Assembly: GCF_000151665.1 (NCBI RefSeq)
Contig: NW_013171816.1
Coordinates: 481,176-545,175, forward strand
Length of the DNA: 64,000 bases
Direction of reading: 5' to 3'
DNA from: Blastocystis hominis
Lineage: Eukaryota; Sar; Bigyra; Opalinata; Blastocystidae
Both the position numbers and the translations under genes were made by a program. Of the stretch, positions 1 through 12,500 are shown in pieces (within the stretch, counting starts at the first letter, position 1; the number at the start of each line of letters is the position of its first letter). The notes under the pieces are model-generated. The model worked only from the letters and a program-made list of their open reading frames with translations. It ran no database searches and was not told the origin of the DNA.

Positions 1-3
1 TAG

Positions 4-562
4 AAATCGATCGAACTCGTCGTGGATTTCCCGCAGATGATCGTTTTAAATGAGTTTAACCGCGGGGATTCGTTTTCTTTGGCAGAGCTGGAGTCGCGGA
101 CTCATTTGCCAGAAATCGTCCTGAAAACTGCCATTCAGCAATTAACCGCGGTTTCTTCCGGTCCTCTTCTGCTCACCGATTCCACGTTTTCCACGATTCG
201 TGTGAATGAAACTCCCTCGTGGAGCGGAAACCGAATCAATTTGGTCCCGCAGGTTTCATTGCAGGTTCAGACCTCGACGACTTCCGCGGTTCTGCACGAA
301 GATCGAGCGGTGCAGTTGCTGCAAGTGGAGGCGGCGATCGTGAAGGTGCTGAAGAAAGTGAAGTTCTCGACGCTGGAAGATTTGCCGAAGTCGATTTTGA
401 GTTATTTGCAGTACAAACCGGAAGTAGGGAAGAGGGAGGAAGGCGATGGCGTAGAATGAACTGATGCAGCAGGCGGTGGATGTGCTGCTGAACAAGGAAT
501 TGATCGAGCGAGACGAGAAGGATCCGAATGTGTTGCGTTATGTTGTTAATTTGGGTGTTTGA
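4..562 (+). CDS. Cullin, C-terminal part (5' end outside window)
   Basis: Scaffold of a cullin-RING ubiquitin ligase. The window opens with TAG at 1-3, read as the end of an intron, and the frame is open from base 4. Visible parts are the end of the cullin homology domain (QMIVLNEFN) and the winged-helix neddylation domain (EAAIVKVLKKVK, then LMQQAVDVLLNKELIERD). The lysines of IVKVLKK occupy the usual NEDD8 acceptor region. A 31-nt intron at 424-454 joins YKPE to NELMQQ. The end, NPNVLRYVVNLGV plus TGA, resembles the cullin terminus. Family assignment is firm; which cullin is not decided because most of the protein is missing. Confidence 0.88.
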
Positions 563-676
563 GAGAGGAAACAAGGATGGTATGAGTGGATCGGAAAGGG
601 ATTGTGGATTGCAAGTACAAGGGACTCGAGTTCAAAATCTGGAGAAAATAAAATGAGAAAAAGAAGCGGCAGCAAC

Positions 677-696
677 AAACACACACACACACACAC
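677..696. repeat. (CA)n microsatellite
   Basis: About ten CA units just beyond the 3' end of the minus-strand membrane gene. The same stretch starts with AACAAACA (674-681), the minus-strand form of TGTTTGTT, so the repeat lies beside or within that gene's 3' signal. Confidence 0.9.
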
Positions 697-758
697 TCAA
701 ATCTGTGTGAAGCACAATGGGAAAGCATTTCATTAGTAAAAAAAACAATCCACACATC

Positions 759-2130
759 CTAAAGTTCACTCGCTTGCACCATCGATTCCCGTCGATTCTC
801 GAAAAAAGATCCGCGATGTGTCCGGAAAACAGGCTATTTCTCACTTCCCTTCCTCGCTCCTACAGTGGACACGCCCTCCCAAAACAGCAATCCGCTGAAG
901 AGAACAAACGAAACCACGTTCAGCGGATCGTGCGTAGGTTCCGTCTACCGCTCATCCATTCCCCGCGGTTCTACCTGGCTCTCATAGTTCCACATGACCA
1001 CCAACGTCAACAAAAAGGCCGTAACTTGGATACACGATCTACATTTCCACGTTTCCACGTTTCTACGTATAGCTGGGATTGCCGTAGAAGACCAAATACG
1101 AATAGACCCAATCATAGAAGAGTCCGGAGCAAAGATAGCCAATGAACGACATCCAGCTCTACAGCTGATTGGACGCACCAAATCGAACATAATCGACCTG
1201 AAGCATATCCATAAATCCGCGTCCAACGGCGTCAAAAAAGCTAAATAAATCCACGAATTGGATGGTTGTGGGGATTCGAATGGAGTAGAGAATAAAAACG
1301 ATGGGGATTGCGTAATAGCATTGGTATTTGTAAACATTGAATTCGAATTGCACCTGCATGGATGGCTATCGTTTATTAAAAAAGAATCGCAAGGGAAACG
1401 TAATTGAGAAGAGTTTTAGTGGCCATGGCGCTGCTAAAGGTGTTGATTACGACGACGATGGTGAAGATGAGAGTGGAGATAACGACGACAAGGCAGCACG
1501 TGGAGCGATTGACGTACAGAGAAATGCTGAGATTCGTCAGAAATGCTGAGAACGTACAAAATGAGGATCAGGGAGGTCAGGCCGAGTCCGAATTGGCACG
1601 AGCGAACCCATGTCCAGTCGACGAGTTTGAAGAAATACTCGACGATAGATGTGAAAACGCAGGAACACTACGTAGAAGACGGAGATGACATGTACCTGCA
1701 TTAACACCACCAAGTGGGTTGCTTGCAGATGGGGTGTCATGAGGCAGATTATTACATAGTACACAGCGCCTAGGAAGGCGATGATGCGGACTTTCGACGT
1801 GGGAACCAAATACTCGGTATACTCCAGTAAGTGATGACTCTATCGCAATTACTCGCGCGGAAAACATATACTTTTCGGGTTTGCATTTCATACATGACTT
1901 TCTTAATGATACAGTTGAAGACAAAATAAGCAAACGAAAGCATGATAGCTCCACTGAAGGTGTCAAAACAACTATTAGCTTACTTGGATTGGGTGTTGTC
2001 CAAAAAAATCTTAAAAGCTATGATTTCTGAGCAGGAAAATATAATTGTGCATAGGCCAATTAAGGTCAACTACAAATGAAACGCGAAAAAAGCGAAAACG
2101 AATAAACATTGCAAAACCCGATTTATCCAT
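759..2130 (-). CDS. Multi-pass membrane protein, unknown function
   Basis: I do not recognise the family. Reading the minus strand and removing about ten short introns (28-34 nt) gives one continuous hydrophobic protein of roughly 350 residues with 7-9 likely transmembrane segments, for example IIAFLGAVYYVIICLM, LGLTSLILIFISLYV, YYAIPIVFILYSIRI and TAFLLTLVVMW. The end, ENRRESMVQASEL plus TAG, is polar and probably cytosolic. The start (MDKSGFAMF at 2130) is the least certain part, because I could not find a clean join between the first and second exons. The intron at 1039-1066 is 28 nt of GGAAACGTGG-type repeats. The 3' motif AACAAACA at 674-681 fits the gene end. Confidence 0.6.
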
Positions 2131-2251
2131 TGCTGTGACTTATCCTCCGTCTATTGGTGCAATCAACCTCCTAGAAATACCGAAACAACAATATCGGACA
2201 TGAGATAATAGATTGTAGTTAACGAGTGGAACACAATATTGTTGTTTCTCA

Positions 2252-3197
2252 ATGAGATTTATAATTTTTGTACTCTTATTAACGGCTGTTGCTAGTGCTA
2301 GCGTAGCTTAGCTTATTGCTGCTTATGGATAGAATTCAAAGTACTCGTTGGATGTGTACATCGAATCCATCTGTGGAGATTGCCACCGCTTTGTAGCGAA
2401 CGAGTTGAAGTTCATAGCTCTTCATCCTGAGCTTCTTGACTATGTGGACTTCAACTTGCATATTTTTGGAAAGGCCCGCATCACAAGCAGATCTCCAGCA
2501 CGATTTGTATGTCAGTTTGGTGAAGCTGGCTGCACGGGCGACAAGGCTCTAAACTGCATCTACAAACACTCCACATCATTTACAAATGCTGTGAAGGTGA
2601 TGGAGTGCATTTACGAAACTGGTTACGCGTCCGAGAGTAGCATTCGCATGTGCTATGACAAGTTCTATCAGAAGAGTGCTGATGCCATCCAGTGCTTTAA
2701 ATCGGACGAAGCGGATCAATTGATGCTGGAAGCTGGAGACAACACACCTCCCCTGCGTTGGGTTCCTGCTTTTTCGGACGGAGGGGATATTCGTTTTGAT
2801 ACGCGGAATATCGTGAAGGAGATTTGTGGCCACATTGAAGGCGAGAAGCCGGCAGTGTGTGGAACGAGTCAGCACACAGTGGGAATGGACAGTGAATTGT
2901 AATTTGCAGTTTGTTGGTTACAAACACTCGATTTGTACAAGAGGGGATGAAGTGTGTGAAGTCGTTTTGGATTTGGAGAGGGACGAGTATCAGCAACCTC
3001 TCCGGAACTACGGTCTCGAATAGCAGCTCTATACTGGAATTCAGCAAAAATAATCCTCACATTTGTTCGATCTCTGGAAAAGCCGAAATTCCTGCAAAAA
3101 TTGCATCTACATCTGTAGACGATATGACAGAAGAAGCTGCAGCACGGTTCTTTGGGGTGTTGAGTTCTTCACTTCTCAAAATCACCTCGTCGATTAA
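2252..3197 (+). CDS. GILT-like lysosomal thiol reductase
   Basis: Resembles gamma-interferon-inducible lysosomal thiol reductase, which reduces protein disulfides in acidic compartments. An ATG at 2252 gives the signal peptide MRFIIFVLLLTAVASA. A 30-nt intron (2303-2332) follows, then VYIESICGDCHRF with the CxxC site (CGDC) in the right place after YIES. The family's cysteine-rich stretch follows (VCQFGEAGCTGD, LNCIYKHS). Downstream I infer a 31-nt intron near 2880-2910, a 32-nt intron at 3013-3044 and a 28-nt intron, ending TVLWGVEFFTSQNHLVD plus TAA. The C-terminal third is less conserved and its splicing is inferred from frame only. Confidence 0.72.
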
Positions 3198-3499
3198 GGA
3201 TGAGACGAGATTTTGAATCGACTGAGCCCTAAATAGAATAGGAAGTGTGTTCAGTACACATCGTTTTCTAGGTGGATCCGTGGCTTAATTCGTGCTTTAA
3301 GATCCTTTTCATATCGTTTTATCCGAGAATTCGGAATGACATGTGGAGAAGACATCTCACGAAAGATGACACTCTACATCCAGGCATGATTCTAGGGTGC
3401 TATTTTTAAATTCTATGGCCTCTAGGAAGTATCTAGACATCCACCAACAAAAGCAGATGTTTGTGTTCATTTCATATCTTTTGACAAACACCGTTTTTG

Positions 3500-3507
3500 A
3501 ACAAACA
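3500..3507 (-). terminator. 3'-end motif TGTTTGTT of the ubiquitin gene
   Basis: Minus-strand TGTTTGTT lies 38 nt past the ubiquitin stop codon and nothing else separates them. It shows that the motif marks gene 3' ends here also when a stop codon is encoded. Confidence 0.75.
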
Positions 3508-3544
3508 GACTTCACAATGTTATAGCATATTAGATGAAGGTGCA

Positions 3545-3790
<246 letters not shown>

Positions 3791-3983
3791 TTATGAATAA
3801 ATAAAATATGGGTAATCCAGAATAGAATCCAGTTCTGGAAGTTTCACTTTGTTTGATCCTTGACAAATCTTCTAGAAAATTGACGAGTTTTGTCCTGCGA
3901 TGTTAGGATTGATAGCCTTGCGTTGCAACCTCTCTTTTTACGGGTCGATACAATCGATCTTTTCTCAGGAAATAACTTGTGTT

Positions 3984-4007
3984 AAACAAACAAACAAACA
4001 AACAAAC
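3984..4007. repeat. (AAAC)n tract
   Basis: Six AAAC units. On the minus strand this is a run of overlapping TGTTTGTT motifs about 80 nt beyond the stop of the gene ending at 4085, so it may serve as that gene's 3' signal. Confidence 0.7.
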
Positions 4008-4084
4008 ACACAAACTGAAGTGAAAATAGAAAAGACACTGCTAGGAGCTCAGAACACAAGAAGACGAGGCACTGGAACAACCGC

Positions 4085-4653
4085 TTAGGTATCGATCACC
4101 GGGGATATACTGAGTTCAAGACGACCCATCGATTGAACACAACCTGTCTCGAGATTATAAAAATTGACTTCTTCTGTGTGTTCCCACTTGCCTTCTGAGT
4201 TCTCTATGGACACAAAACACATCCTTTCCAATACGTGAAAAAGATTGACATTCGATGTATGAAAATGCCACAGGCATCATGGCGTCCGGATCCACGAGTT
4301 CAAAGTACACAAACTGAGAATCCTCCCAATAGCGGAAAAAGTCTTCTAGATCGCAGGGGATAAATAGCTCCGTGGGAAAGAGGGAATCTGACTTCGATAG
4401 AGGGATCAAGACGAAATCATCAAATCCCCAAAAGCGAGCTCGGATCTATGCTGGACCCATTATGAAAATTCGAACAAACCACGAATCGAGCGTTTGGGAG
4501 AGTTGACTTTCAAATTTGGAGAATGCGAGGAATAATCTATACAGTGGATAGCCTTGAACCTATTGGCACTTATTTATTTTGCGATAAACCTACCTTGGGC
4601 GGAATCAATTTTGTCTCTAAACTACCCTCGCTTTCGCTAATAGGCTTGGACAT
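4085..4653 (-). CDS. Conserved-looking protein of unknown function
   Basis: Not recognised. An ATG at 4653 (MSKPISESEGS) leads through three introns of 34, 30 and 31 nt to a protein of about 158 residues ending SISPVIDT plus TAA. The middle is rich in aromatics and acids (RFWGFDDFVLIPLSKSDSLF, FFRYWEDSQFVYFELVDPDA), like a compact folded domain. All three introns restore frame, which supports a real gene. No signal peptide or membrane segment is seen. The (AAAC)n tract downstream supplies 3' motifs. Confidence 0.6.
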
Positions 4654-4748
4654 CTGAAGGCGGTTCAAAGCCGATTTCGATTCAAAAACTGAAATGAATA
4701 AAGAATTCCCGCGGTTCAAATTCCTTTAGTTAGAGCACATTATTTTCT

Positions 4749-7700
4749 ATGGAACAGTTTACAGCTATTGTTGTCACAGCTGCAGGCGCGAAGCAGGTAT
4801 GGAGCGCGTTCCGGTGGTGTAATGCGTTAGGCGTCTGCCTACCAGGCGGAACTGGAACATCGTCAGAAGAGTGGTTTCATTCCTGAGGATACTTTTGTCC
4901 TCGCCGTTCCAGACCCTAGCTCTGCCCGCGTTGGAAGGTTTGGCATTTTGTGAGCAATTAATCAAAGTGGTGGTGCGACGTTCAATGCAATCGTCGCTGC
5001 TTGTGAACATCTTTCTGCTCGTGCTGGGTTTGCTTCTGTTTCTCCGGATATTCTCGCAAACTCAAAGATCGTGATTATTCACTCTGGAGGCGATAGTCGC
5101 CGCTCCCCTCTCCAGAGTCTGTGTGGAAAGGTATAGGGCGATCGCACCGATCGAGCGTAGGCTTGGTCTGCTGTAAACTCTACCGAATGTGAGGAAGTGA
5201 TGACACCATTCGACTTTTTGCTCCTGAATCTGGCCAATGCCTTTAAGGACTCGCCTCCTGGCCTGATTGTTTGCAGTTCCGACGTCCTTCTGGATTTTGG
5301 CAAGTACAAGAAGGAGGACTGGGCGAGACCTGGCGTTACCGGTCTGGGCATCCCCATGGATATCGATTACGGTACTCGCCACGGTGTGTACATTCATGAT
5401 GAAAATGGGTATGTTGCATGCAGCAAGCGCGTCATCGCCTAGCCGCGTGATTGAGTTCTGCCAGAAAGCGACGGTGGAAGAGCTCCGCGCGAAGGGAGCG
5501 GTGCATCTGGTTCAGGAGAACGGGTAGGATCCATTTCTCCGTTTCTCTCTCTCTAACTTTTAGAAAGGAAGTCGAGAAGGTGGATCTGGACTCGGGCGTG
5601 GTGTTTTTCGATGCGGCCACGACGCAGATCCTCACGAACATCCATCTCTACCCGCCTCTGGACGCGTGTACCTACATGGGCGTGGACAGCGGTGCGAACC
5701 CGCTTCGAATCGAGCTGTACAGCGACATCATGGAGGCGCTCGGCGACTCCCCGCTCACTTACGACGACTACATGAACCTCCCCACCAGCGCGAAGAAGTA
5801 CGAAGCGTGGCTGCGGATCGAGCGTAGTGTGCAGGCCGTGCGCGACGCGCGCGCCATTTTCTGGCGGCATCTTCGCAAGATCCAGTTCAACGTGGCGGTG
5901 CCGGAGCAGAGCGACTTCGTCCACGTGGGCACGACGGTCCGGTTCGTCGCTCGCCGTGACGCGTAGAAAGAGAACATCGAGTTCCTCACGCAGCCCTCCG
6001 CGTGGGCGTCGCGCCTGCGTCTGTCGCGGCACGTGCAGAGCTACATCACCAACCCCGCGGCGCTGTCGGACGTCGTCGTGATGAACTCTCTGGTCTCGGG
6101 CGACGGCGAGGCGGGCTCCTGCGCGGTGATCGAGCACTGCCGGCTCTCGGGCACCTGGTCGATCGGCTCGCGCGCCTTCCTCTCGCAGCTGCGCTCGTTC
6201 TCGGACGTGTCGGTGCGCGACGGGATCGCGGTGCAGGAGATCGCGGTGTCCACGCTGAACCGCGCCTCGCCCGACGAGGGCGTGCTGACGTCGCGCCTGG
6301 AGGACTGCCACCACGCCGTGGTGATCTGCTACTCCATCCACGACTCCATCAAGGCGCAGCTCGGCACGCCGCAGGCCACTGTCTGCGGACAGTCCTGGGA
6401 GCGCTTCTTCGAGGTGTCCGGGCTCTCCGAGAAGCGTGTCTGGCCCGAGGGCGACGACCGCTCGCTCTGGTCCGCGAAGCTGTTCCCCGTGCTCACGCCG
6501 GGCGAGGACGAGCTGGACGTGGCGCTCTGGCTGCAGGACATGGCGCACGTGAACATGGAGTCGGTGAAGCGCTGGCGCGCGTGCGAGCGCATCAGTCTGA
6601 GCGACATCCTGACGTACTGCAACCCGTGCACGTCGTTCGAGTGGCGCCACCGCCTCAACCTCGAGGTCGCGCTGGCCAAGATGGAGGAGGTGCTGCGCAA
6701 CGGCGAGGACGTCTGCGTCCTCGGGATCATCCGCAAGATCGTCAGCTTCGGCGTGCTCAACGAGCTCGCCCTCGCGCGCCTCGACGCCCTCGCGACCTCC
6801 TGCGACCCGCGCCGCGTGCCTCGCATCTTCAGCACCATCGCCGACTTCCTCGCCGAGATGGCGCACAACAAGGGCGGACTCCGCTCAGGGCCCGCGCACA
6901 ACCCCGACTGGGACCTCCCCATGGCGTCGCTGCGCGCCGGCCGCCTCGCCGAGGCCGTCTCCATGATGGCCGCGCTGCGCGCGAAGTGGGTCAACTCGCC
7001 CGAGCGCATGGTGCGCGCCGCGCGGCACTACGAGGCCGCCGCGCAGGTGCTGGTCAGCGAGGTCATCTACAAGTGCGCGCGGTCCTTCCGCCGCTCCGCC
7101 GCGCCGCCGCTGGGCACCTGGGTGCGCGCGAGCTGCCCCATCCGCGCGGATCTGGCGGGCGGCTGGACGGACACGCCCCCCATCACGTACGAGCTGCGCG
7201 GCGGCGGCGTGTGCGTGAACGTGGCGATCAACCTGGAGGGACAGATGCCCGTCGTGGCCTGCGCGCGCCGGCTGAAGGACCCCGTGCTGGTGCTGCAGCC
7301 GCCCGAGGACTCGCCGTCGTCGCCGATGGTGTGGCGCACGCGCAGCGACATCGCGGACTACCACCAGCCGCTGGCGCCGGGCGCGCTGTTCAAGTGCGCT
7401 GTGGGCTTCGGGGAGAGGGACTCGAGCGTAGGTGATCGCGCTGGGACTGGTGAACCCCGCGAGCAGCCAGGAGCTGGACCAGCAGCTGAACTTCAACGTG
7501 GGCGGCGGCATCGAGGTGCGGATGAAGAGCTCGCTGCCGCAGGGCTCGGGCCTGGGCACGTCCTCCGTGCTGAGCGGCGCGCTGCTGGCCGCCATCTGCA
7601 CGGCGGTGGGCTACGAGTACGACGCGGACTCGATCGTGCACTCCGTGCTGATCCTCGAGCAGCTGCTGACCACGGGAGGCGGCTGGCAGGACCAGGTGGG

Positions 7701-8289
7701 CGGGCTGCTGCCCGGGTTCAAGTACTCGGAGTCGCCGGACCAGTTCCCCGTGGCCGTCAAGACCGAGGTCCTCCCCGCGACGCCCGAGTTCATCGAGGCC
7801 ATGAACGGCCGGCTGATCGCGATCTACACGGGCCGGCAGCGTCTGGCGCGGTCGCTGCTGCAGGACGTGATCCGCCACTGGTACGCGCGCGAGCCGTCGA
7901 TCCTGCAGGCGGTGACGGACCTGCGGCGCAACTCGGAGGTGTGCAGACAGGCCATCCGCGACGGCGATCTGGAGGCCGTGGGCCGCTGTCTGAGCAAGTA
8001 CTGGGAGAGCAAGCGCGTGATGGCGCCGCAGAGCGAGCCGAAGTTCGTGGTGGAGATGCGCGAGGCGCTGGACGACATCATTCTGGGATCGTCGCTGGCG
8101 GGCGCCGGAGGCGGCGGCTTCTTCCTGTGCATCACCAAGGAGGCGGACCAGCTCGAGGAGGTGAAGAGACGGCTGAGCAAGGTGCAGGGCGTGGACGACA
8201 TGATGTTCATGCGCGCTCAGATCAACATGAAGGGACTCGAGGTCACGATTGGCGAGGAGTGCATCGGAAACCCGCTCGTGAAGCAGTAA
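4749..8289 (+). CDS. FKGP: Bifunctional L-fucokinase / GDP-fucose pyrophosphorylase
   Basis: Makes GDP-fucose from free L-fucose by phosphorylation and guanylyl transfer. The N-terminal half is the fucose-1-phosphate guanylyltransferase domain: PDPSSARVGSGGATFNAI (split by the intron 4938-4967), then KIVIIHSGGDSRRSP and GTRHGVYIHD. The C-terminal half is a GHMP kinase: DLAGGWTDTPPITYE, LPQGSGLGTSSVLSG and the late GAGGGGFF motif. Seven introns are placed: 4797-4830, 4938-4967, 5131-5160, 5409-5442, 5524-5563, 5937-5966 and 7401-7431. Removing the last two restores HVGTT-KENIEFL and FKCA-VIALGLV. Length is about 1,100 residues, as in plant enzymes. From about 5,570 on, the exons are extremely GC-rich, unlike the 5' exons. 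TGTTTGTT lies at 8369-8376. Confidence 0.93.
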
Positions 8290-8368
8290 AGGGGCGTGTG
8301 TCTTTCTTTGGTGGGAGGCGGTCGGGTGGAAGGACACGAACTTACGAACTACTTATTTGATTGTGGAT

Positions 8369-8376
8369 TGTTTGTT
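8369..8376 (+). terminator. 3'-end motif TGTTTGTT (fucokinase gene)
   Basis: Exact motif 80 nt after the encoded TAA of the fucokinase gene; the expected poly(A) site is just upstream. Confidence 0.7.
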
Positions 8377-8470
8377 GAGAGAAGGAAGTGAGGGAGAGAA
8401 AGAGAGAGTGATCGGGGTTTGACTCATCCCCTGGAGTTTCGCTCAAACAACGAAACGAAAAAACGCGGAA

Positions 8471-8848
8471 ATGGTGGACATTCTTAGATAGAGATGACGT
8501 CTAGGCGCAAAGACAACTCATTATCGATCTGGAGAAGTATAAAGAGAAACCGCTGAGAGTCAAGATGCAGGGTGGTCGCGAAAGTACGTTTCTGGGGTAT
8601 CTCCGCATTACTTTATAGTCGTGGGTATATTAAAAGGATTTGATTCCTTGATGAACATCGTTCTCGACGAAGCTGTCGAATATATGCGTGGTTCGTGTTT
8701 TGATCGCAATTCTATGTAGAACTGGACGACCCATACGAGCTAAACGGAGAGCAGCGCACTTTGGGAATGGTGATTTGCCGAGGCACCACCATTATGACCG
8801 TAAATCCTGTAGAAGGCATGACTGAAATTCAAAATCCTTACGAAATGT
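8471..8848 (+). CDS. LSM7: LSM7, U6 snRNA-associated Sm-like protein; stop made by poly(A)
   Basis: Subunit of the LSM2-8 ring (U6 snRNA) and LSM1-7 ring (mRNA decay). The Sm fold is clear: LEKYKEKPLRVKMQGGRE, VGILKGFDSLMNIVLDEAVE, LGMVICRGTTIMTV, NPVEGMTEIQNPY. The gene has three introns: 31 nt directly after the ATG (8474-8504), 35 nt and 32 nt. No stop codon is encoded: the frame reads NPYEM and then T, followed by GCAT and TGTTTATT (8853-8860), so cleavage after T8848 and polyadenylation would make TAA. It converges on the CDK8-like gene. Confidence 0.9.
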
Positions 8849-8850
8849 GC

Positions 8851-8872
8851 ATTGTTTATTCACACAAACAAT
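8851..8872. terminator. Shared inverted-repeat 3' signal, LSM7 / CDK8-like genes
   Basis: ATTGTTT at 8851-8857 is mirrored by AAACAAT at 8866-8872. The top strand gives TGTTTATT for LSM7 and the bottom strand gives TGTTTGTG for the convergent kinase gene. Confidence 0.6.
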
Positions 8873-8899
8873 CGTAATCGTAATCGTAATCGTAATCGT
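8870..8899. repeat. (ATCGTA)n hexamer repeat
   Basis: About five perfect copies of ATCGTA between the convergent LSM7 and kinase genes. The repeat reads as (IV)n in one frame, but no gene is supported there. Confidence 0.85.
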
Positions 8900-8918
8900 C
8901 CTCCTCACAGTTCATCTC

Positions 8919-10204
<1,286 letters not shown>

Positions 10205-10226
10205 CTGTGCTTAGTAAACGATATCG

Positions 10227-10234
10227 AACAAACA
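10227..10234 (-). terminator. TGTTTGTT of the acidic membrane-protein gene
   Basis: Minus-strand TGTTTGTT exactly four bases (GTCT) after the T at 10239 that would start a poly(A)-made TAA codon. It lies only 23 bp upstream of the next minus-strand start codon (10204). Confidence 0.75.
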
Positions 10235-10238
10235 AGAC

Positions 10239-12500
10239 AATGCTCATTGAGTGAGGATCGAATCCGATCTCTTCCTCTCAACACAAAATTACATTCTCTA
10301 CACACCGTCGTCGACTTTGGATTGATGAACCCGCCTACCCGGAACCCTCTCTCCTCACCCCTACAATTAGTGCATCGCACGCCATGATCGCTCGATCGCA
10401 GCAAATCCTCGGAGCTGGCGATTTCGTCGAATCCGGGCCGCACGATGGGCGACATGGCGAACCGCGCGGAGCGTCGCTGCAGCAGTCCCATGCGCTCGAT
10501 GTCATCCAGATCATATCTAATTCCGAGTTCCCCGCGGGTCCTACAGCGTCATTTTCTTCCGTCGAATTCTATGGAATGAGACACAATTGGAAACACGCAC
10601 CGAATGAGCGAGAGCAGAAGCGAGACGATGATGAGAATGAGGATGGCGATGACGCTCATCACGACGAGATTCCCCCGATTCAGCGTGTATTTCACCTGCT
10701 GGAAGGTCACAATGCCTGTCTCTGCGAGAATCTCTACACATCATGTATCGGCATCATGCCGCTCCTTTCTGCTCATCGTCGAAAATCGAGCATTTCACGA
10801 AGTATTTCTCGCGTCCGTCCACGTCTCCGAACACCACGTGCTTCTGCGTCTGCACCGACACCTGCATCGACTTGATCTCGTTCGCTACCCGTTACCACGT
10901 TTCCACGTTTCCACATTCCTTGTCGAACAGCGAGCAAACCGCGATTTCCAGAAGGTTCGATCGAAGGTCGAATGAGATCGTCTTCGATGTGATCCGCGGG
11001 GATTCCAACGTCAGCCACGCCGACTCCGTGTGGAACACTGTTCCCTTCGTCAGAATCGCGGTGTACTGGAACCGCGGTTCTGCACGACGCGGCGCACCCA
11101 CACAAAACGCAGTATAATCGCGGTTCGGAGATAACCGCGGGAGTCGCACGCGGATCCGATCTAGTTGGAAAAAAACCGCGGGAACTACCGTCTCCCTCGT
11201 CGATTTTCGCGGTTATTCCGTTCTCGATGACCAGCGACGTCGGCAGAACCGCGGAAATTTGCCCCGCCTGGCACCAGACCTGGCGAAGATTCGTCGCGTT
11301 GATTTCCAAAAGAACCGCGGTACTCTCCAGGCTCACTACCGCGGGAATCACCGCGATTAGCCCAAGCATCGCAGACGTCGGTTCCGCGGGGGAATCCTCC
11401 TCCGGTTTCTCCGATTGGTCGGTTTCCCCGGTTTCCCCGGTTTCTCCATCGGGCGTTTCATCTTCGTCGGGAGTTTCGAGTTTGAGGGGATGGAGGGAGG
11501 GCGATGAAACGCCCCGTTTGGGAGTTTCATCATCGGTTTCCCCGGTTTCCCCGGTTTCGTCCTCGGAATTGCCGAAAATGTCGTCGTCTTTCGCGATTAT
11601 TTTTGGGTTGGCCGGGTTCCGCGGTTTTGCTTCGCTTTCATCGTCGTCGTCGTTTTCGTTTTCGTCTTCTGTCAGCTTCGCGGATTTCTTTGATTTCTTG
11701 GATGGCTTCGATGGCTTCGATGACTTGTCCGCTTCCTTCATTTCATCCTCATCCTCGTTCTCTTTTTCTTTTTCTTTTTCCTCTTTCTCATCGGGACCAG
11801 CAGCATCCTCATCGTTCTCCTTTTCCTCTTTCTCTTTCTTCTCCTTCTCTTTTTCTTTTTCCTCTTTCTCATTGAGTTCTTTTTCCTCTTTCTCTTCGTT
11901 CAACCCATTCTCTTTCTTTTCTTTCTTCCCATTGGCTTCTCTTTCTTTCTTTTCGCTGGTTTTTCCTTTCCCTTCTGCGTATTTCCCTTCTTCATCCTCC
12001 TCCGGTTTCTCCGGTTTCTCCGGTTTCTCCGATTCCTCGCTTCGAAGCTTCGACGAGGACTTCCGACTGGACTTCCGCGAGGATTTCCTTGATGATTTCC
12101 GCGGGGATGCATCGTCCGAGTCCGCCTCATCCTCCACGGAAACGCTCTGCGATGAAACGGCCGTGGAAGCAGAGTCAGAAACCGCCTCCAAAGACGGAGA
12201 AGAAGACGTGGATGATGCCGTTTTGGATTTGGATTTGGATTTGGATTTGGATTTGGATTTGGATTTGGATTCTAACGAAGTGGAAGATAGCGCGGAGGAG
12301 CTAGAGCGGACAGAACCCTCTGCATCCGTAGAATCGAAATCCTCGGTCTTTGAACGTTTGCGCTTTTCGCGTAAGACACGAAGAAGCGATCGCGGGATTG
12401 CATGCACCTCAGTCAACGGCTCTTCAGCGCTGTCTTCTACAGGCAATTTCTAGCACTAAACAATTCAAGACGAAATTACATCCCGCATTTTAGACAACAT
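10239..12500 (-). CDS. Acidic K/E-rich single- or double-pass membrane protein; stop made by poly(A)
   Basis: Not recognised. A 30-nt intron near the start joins MLSKMRD to KLPVEDSAEEP. The N-terminal 350 residues are low complexity: a (SK)n run encoded by TTGGAT repeats, then long Lys/Glu stretches. A possible membrane segment (MLGLIAVIPAVVSLE) precedes a folded region (RFQYTAILTKGTVFHTESAW). A strong membrane helix follows (MSVIAILILIIVSLLL), then a tail with CTNC...CREC, a likely zinc ribbon. Introns of 28, 30, 32, 28 and 30 nt are seen; the join before ILAETGIV is unresolved. No stop is encoded: NEH is followed by T, then GTCT and TGTTTGTT. Confidence 0.6.
12224..12271. repeat. (TTGGAT)n hexamer repeat in coding sequence
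   Basis: About eight copies; on the minus strand they encode alternating Ser-Lys in the acidic membrane-protein gene. Confidence 0.85.

Noticed and set aside
5553-6866. 437-codon minus-strand ORF opposite the fucokinase gene
   Set aside because: Arg/Val/Ala-rich shadow of a GC-rich coding region; the plus strand gives a continuous conserved protein.
6002-7435. 477-codon plus-strand ORF in a second frame of the fucokinase gene
   Set aside because: Composition is all Arg/Ala/Gly/Leu with no motif; the overlapping frame holds the GHMP and pyrophosphorylase motifs.
11227-12453. 408-codon Ser/Phe-rich plus-strand ORF
   Set aside because: Antisense of the Lys/Glu-rich tract of the acidic membrane protein, whose intron and start model is consistent on the minus strand.
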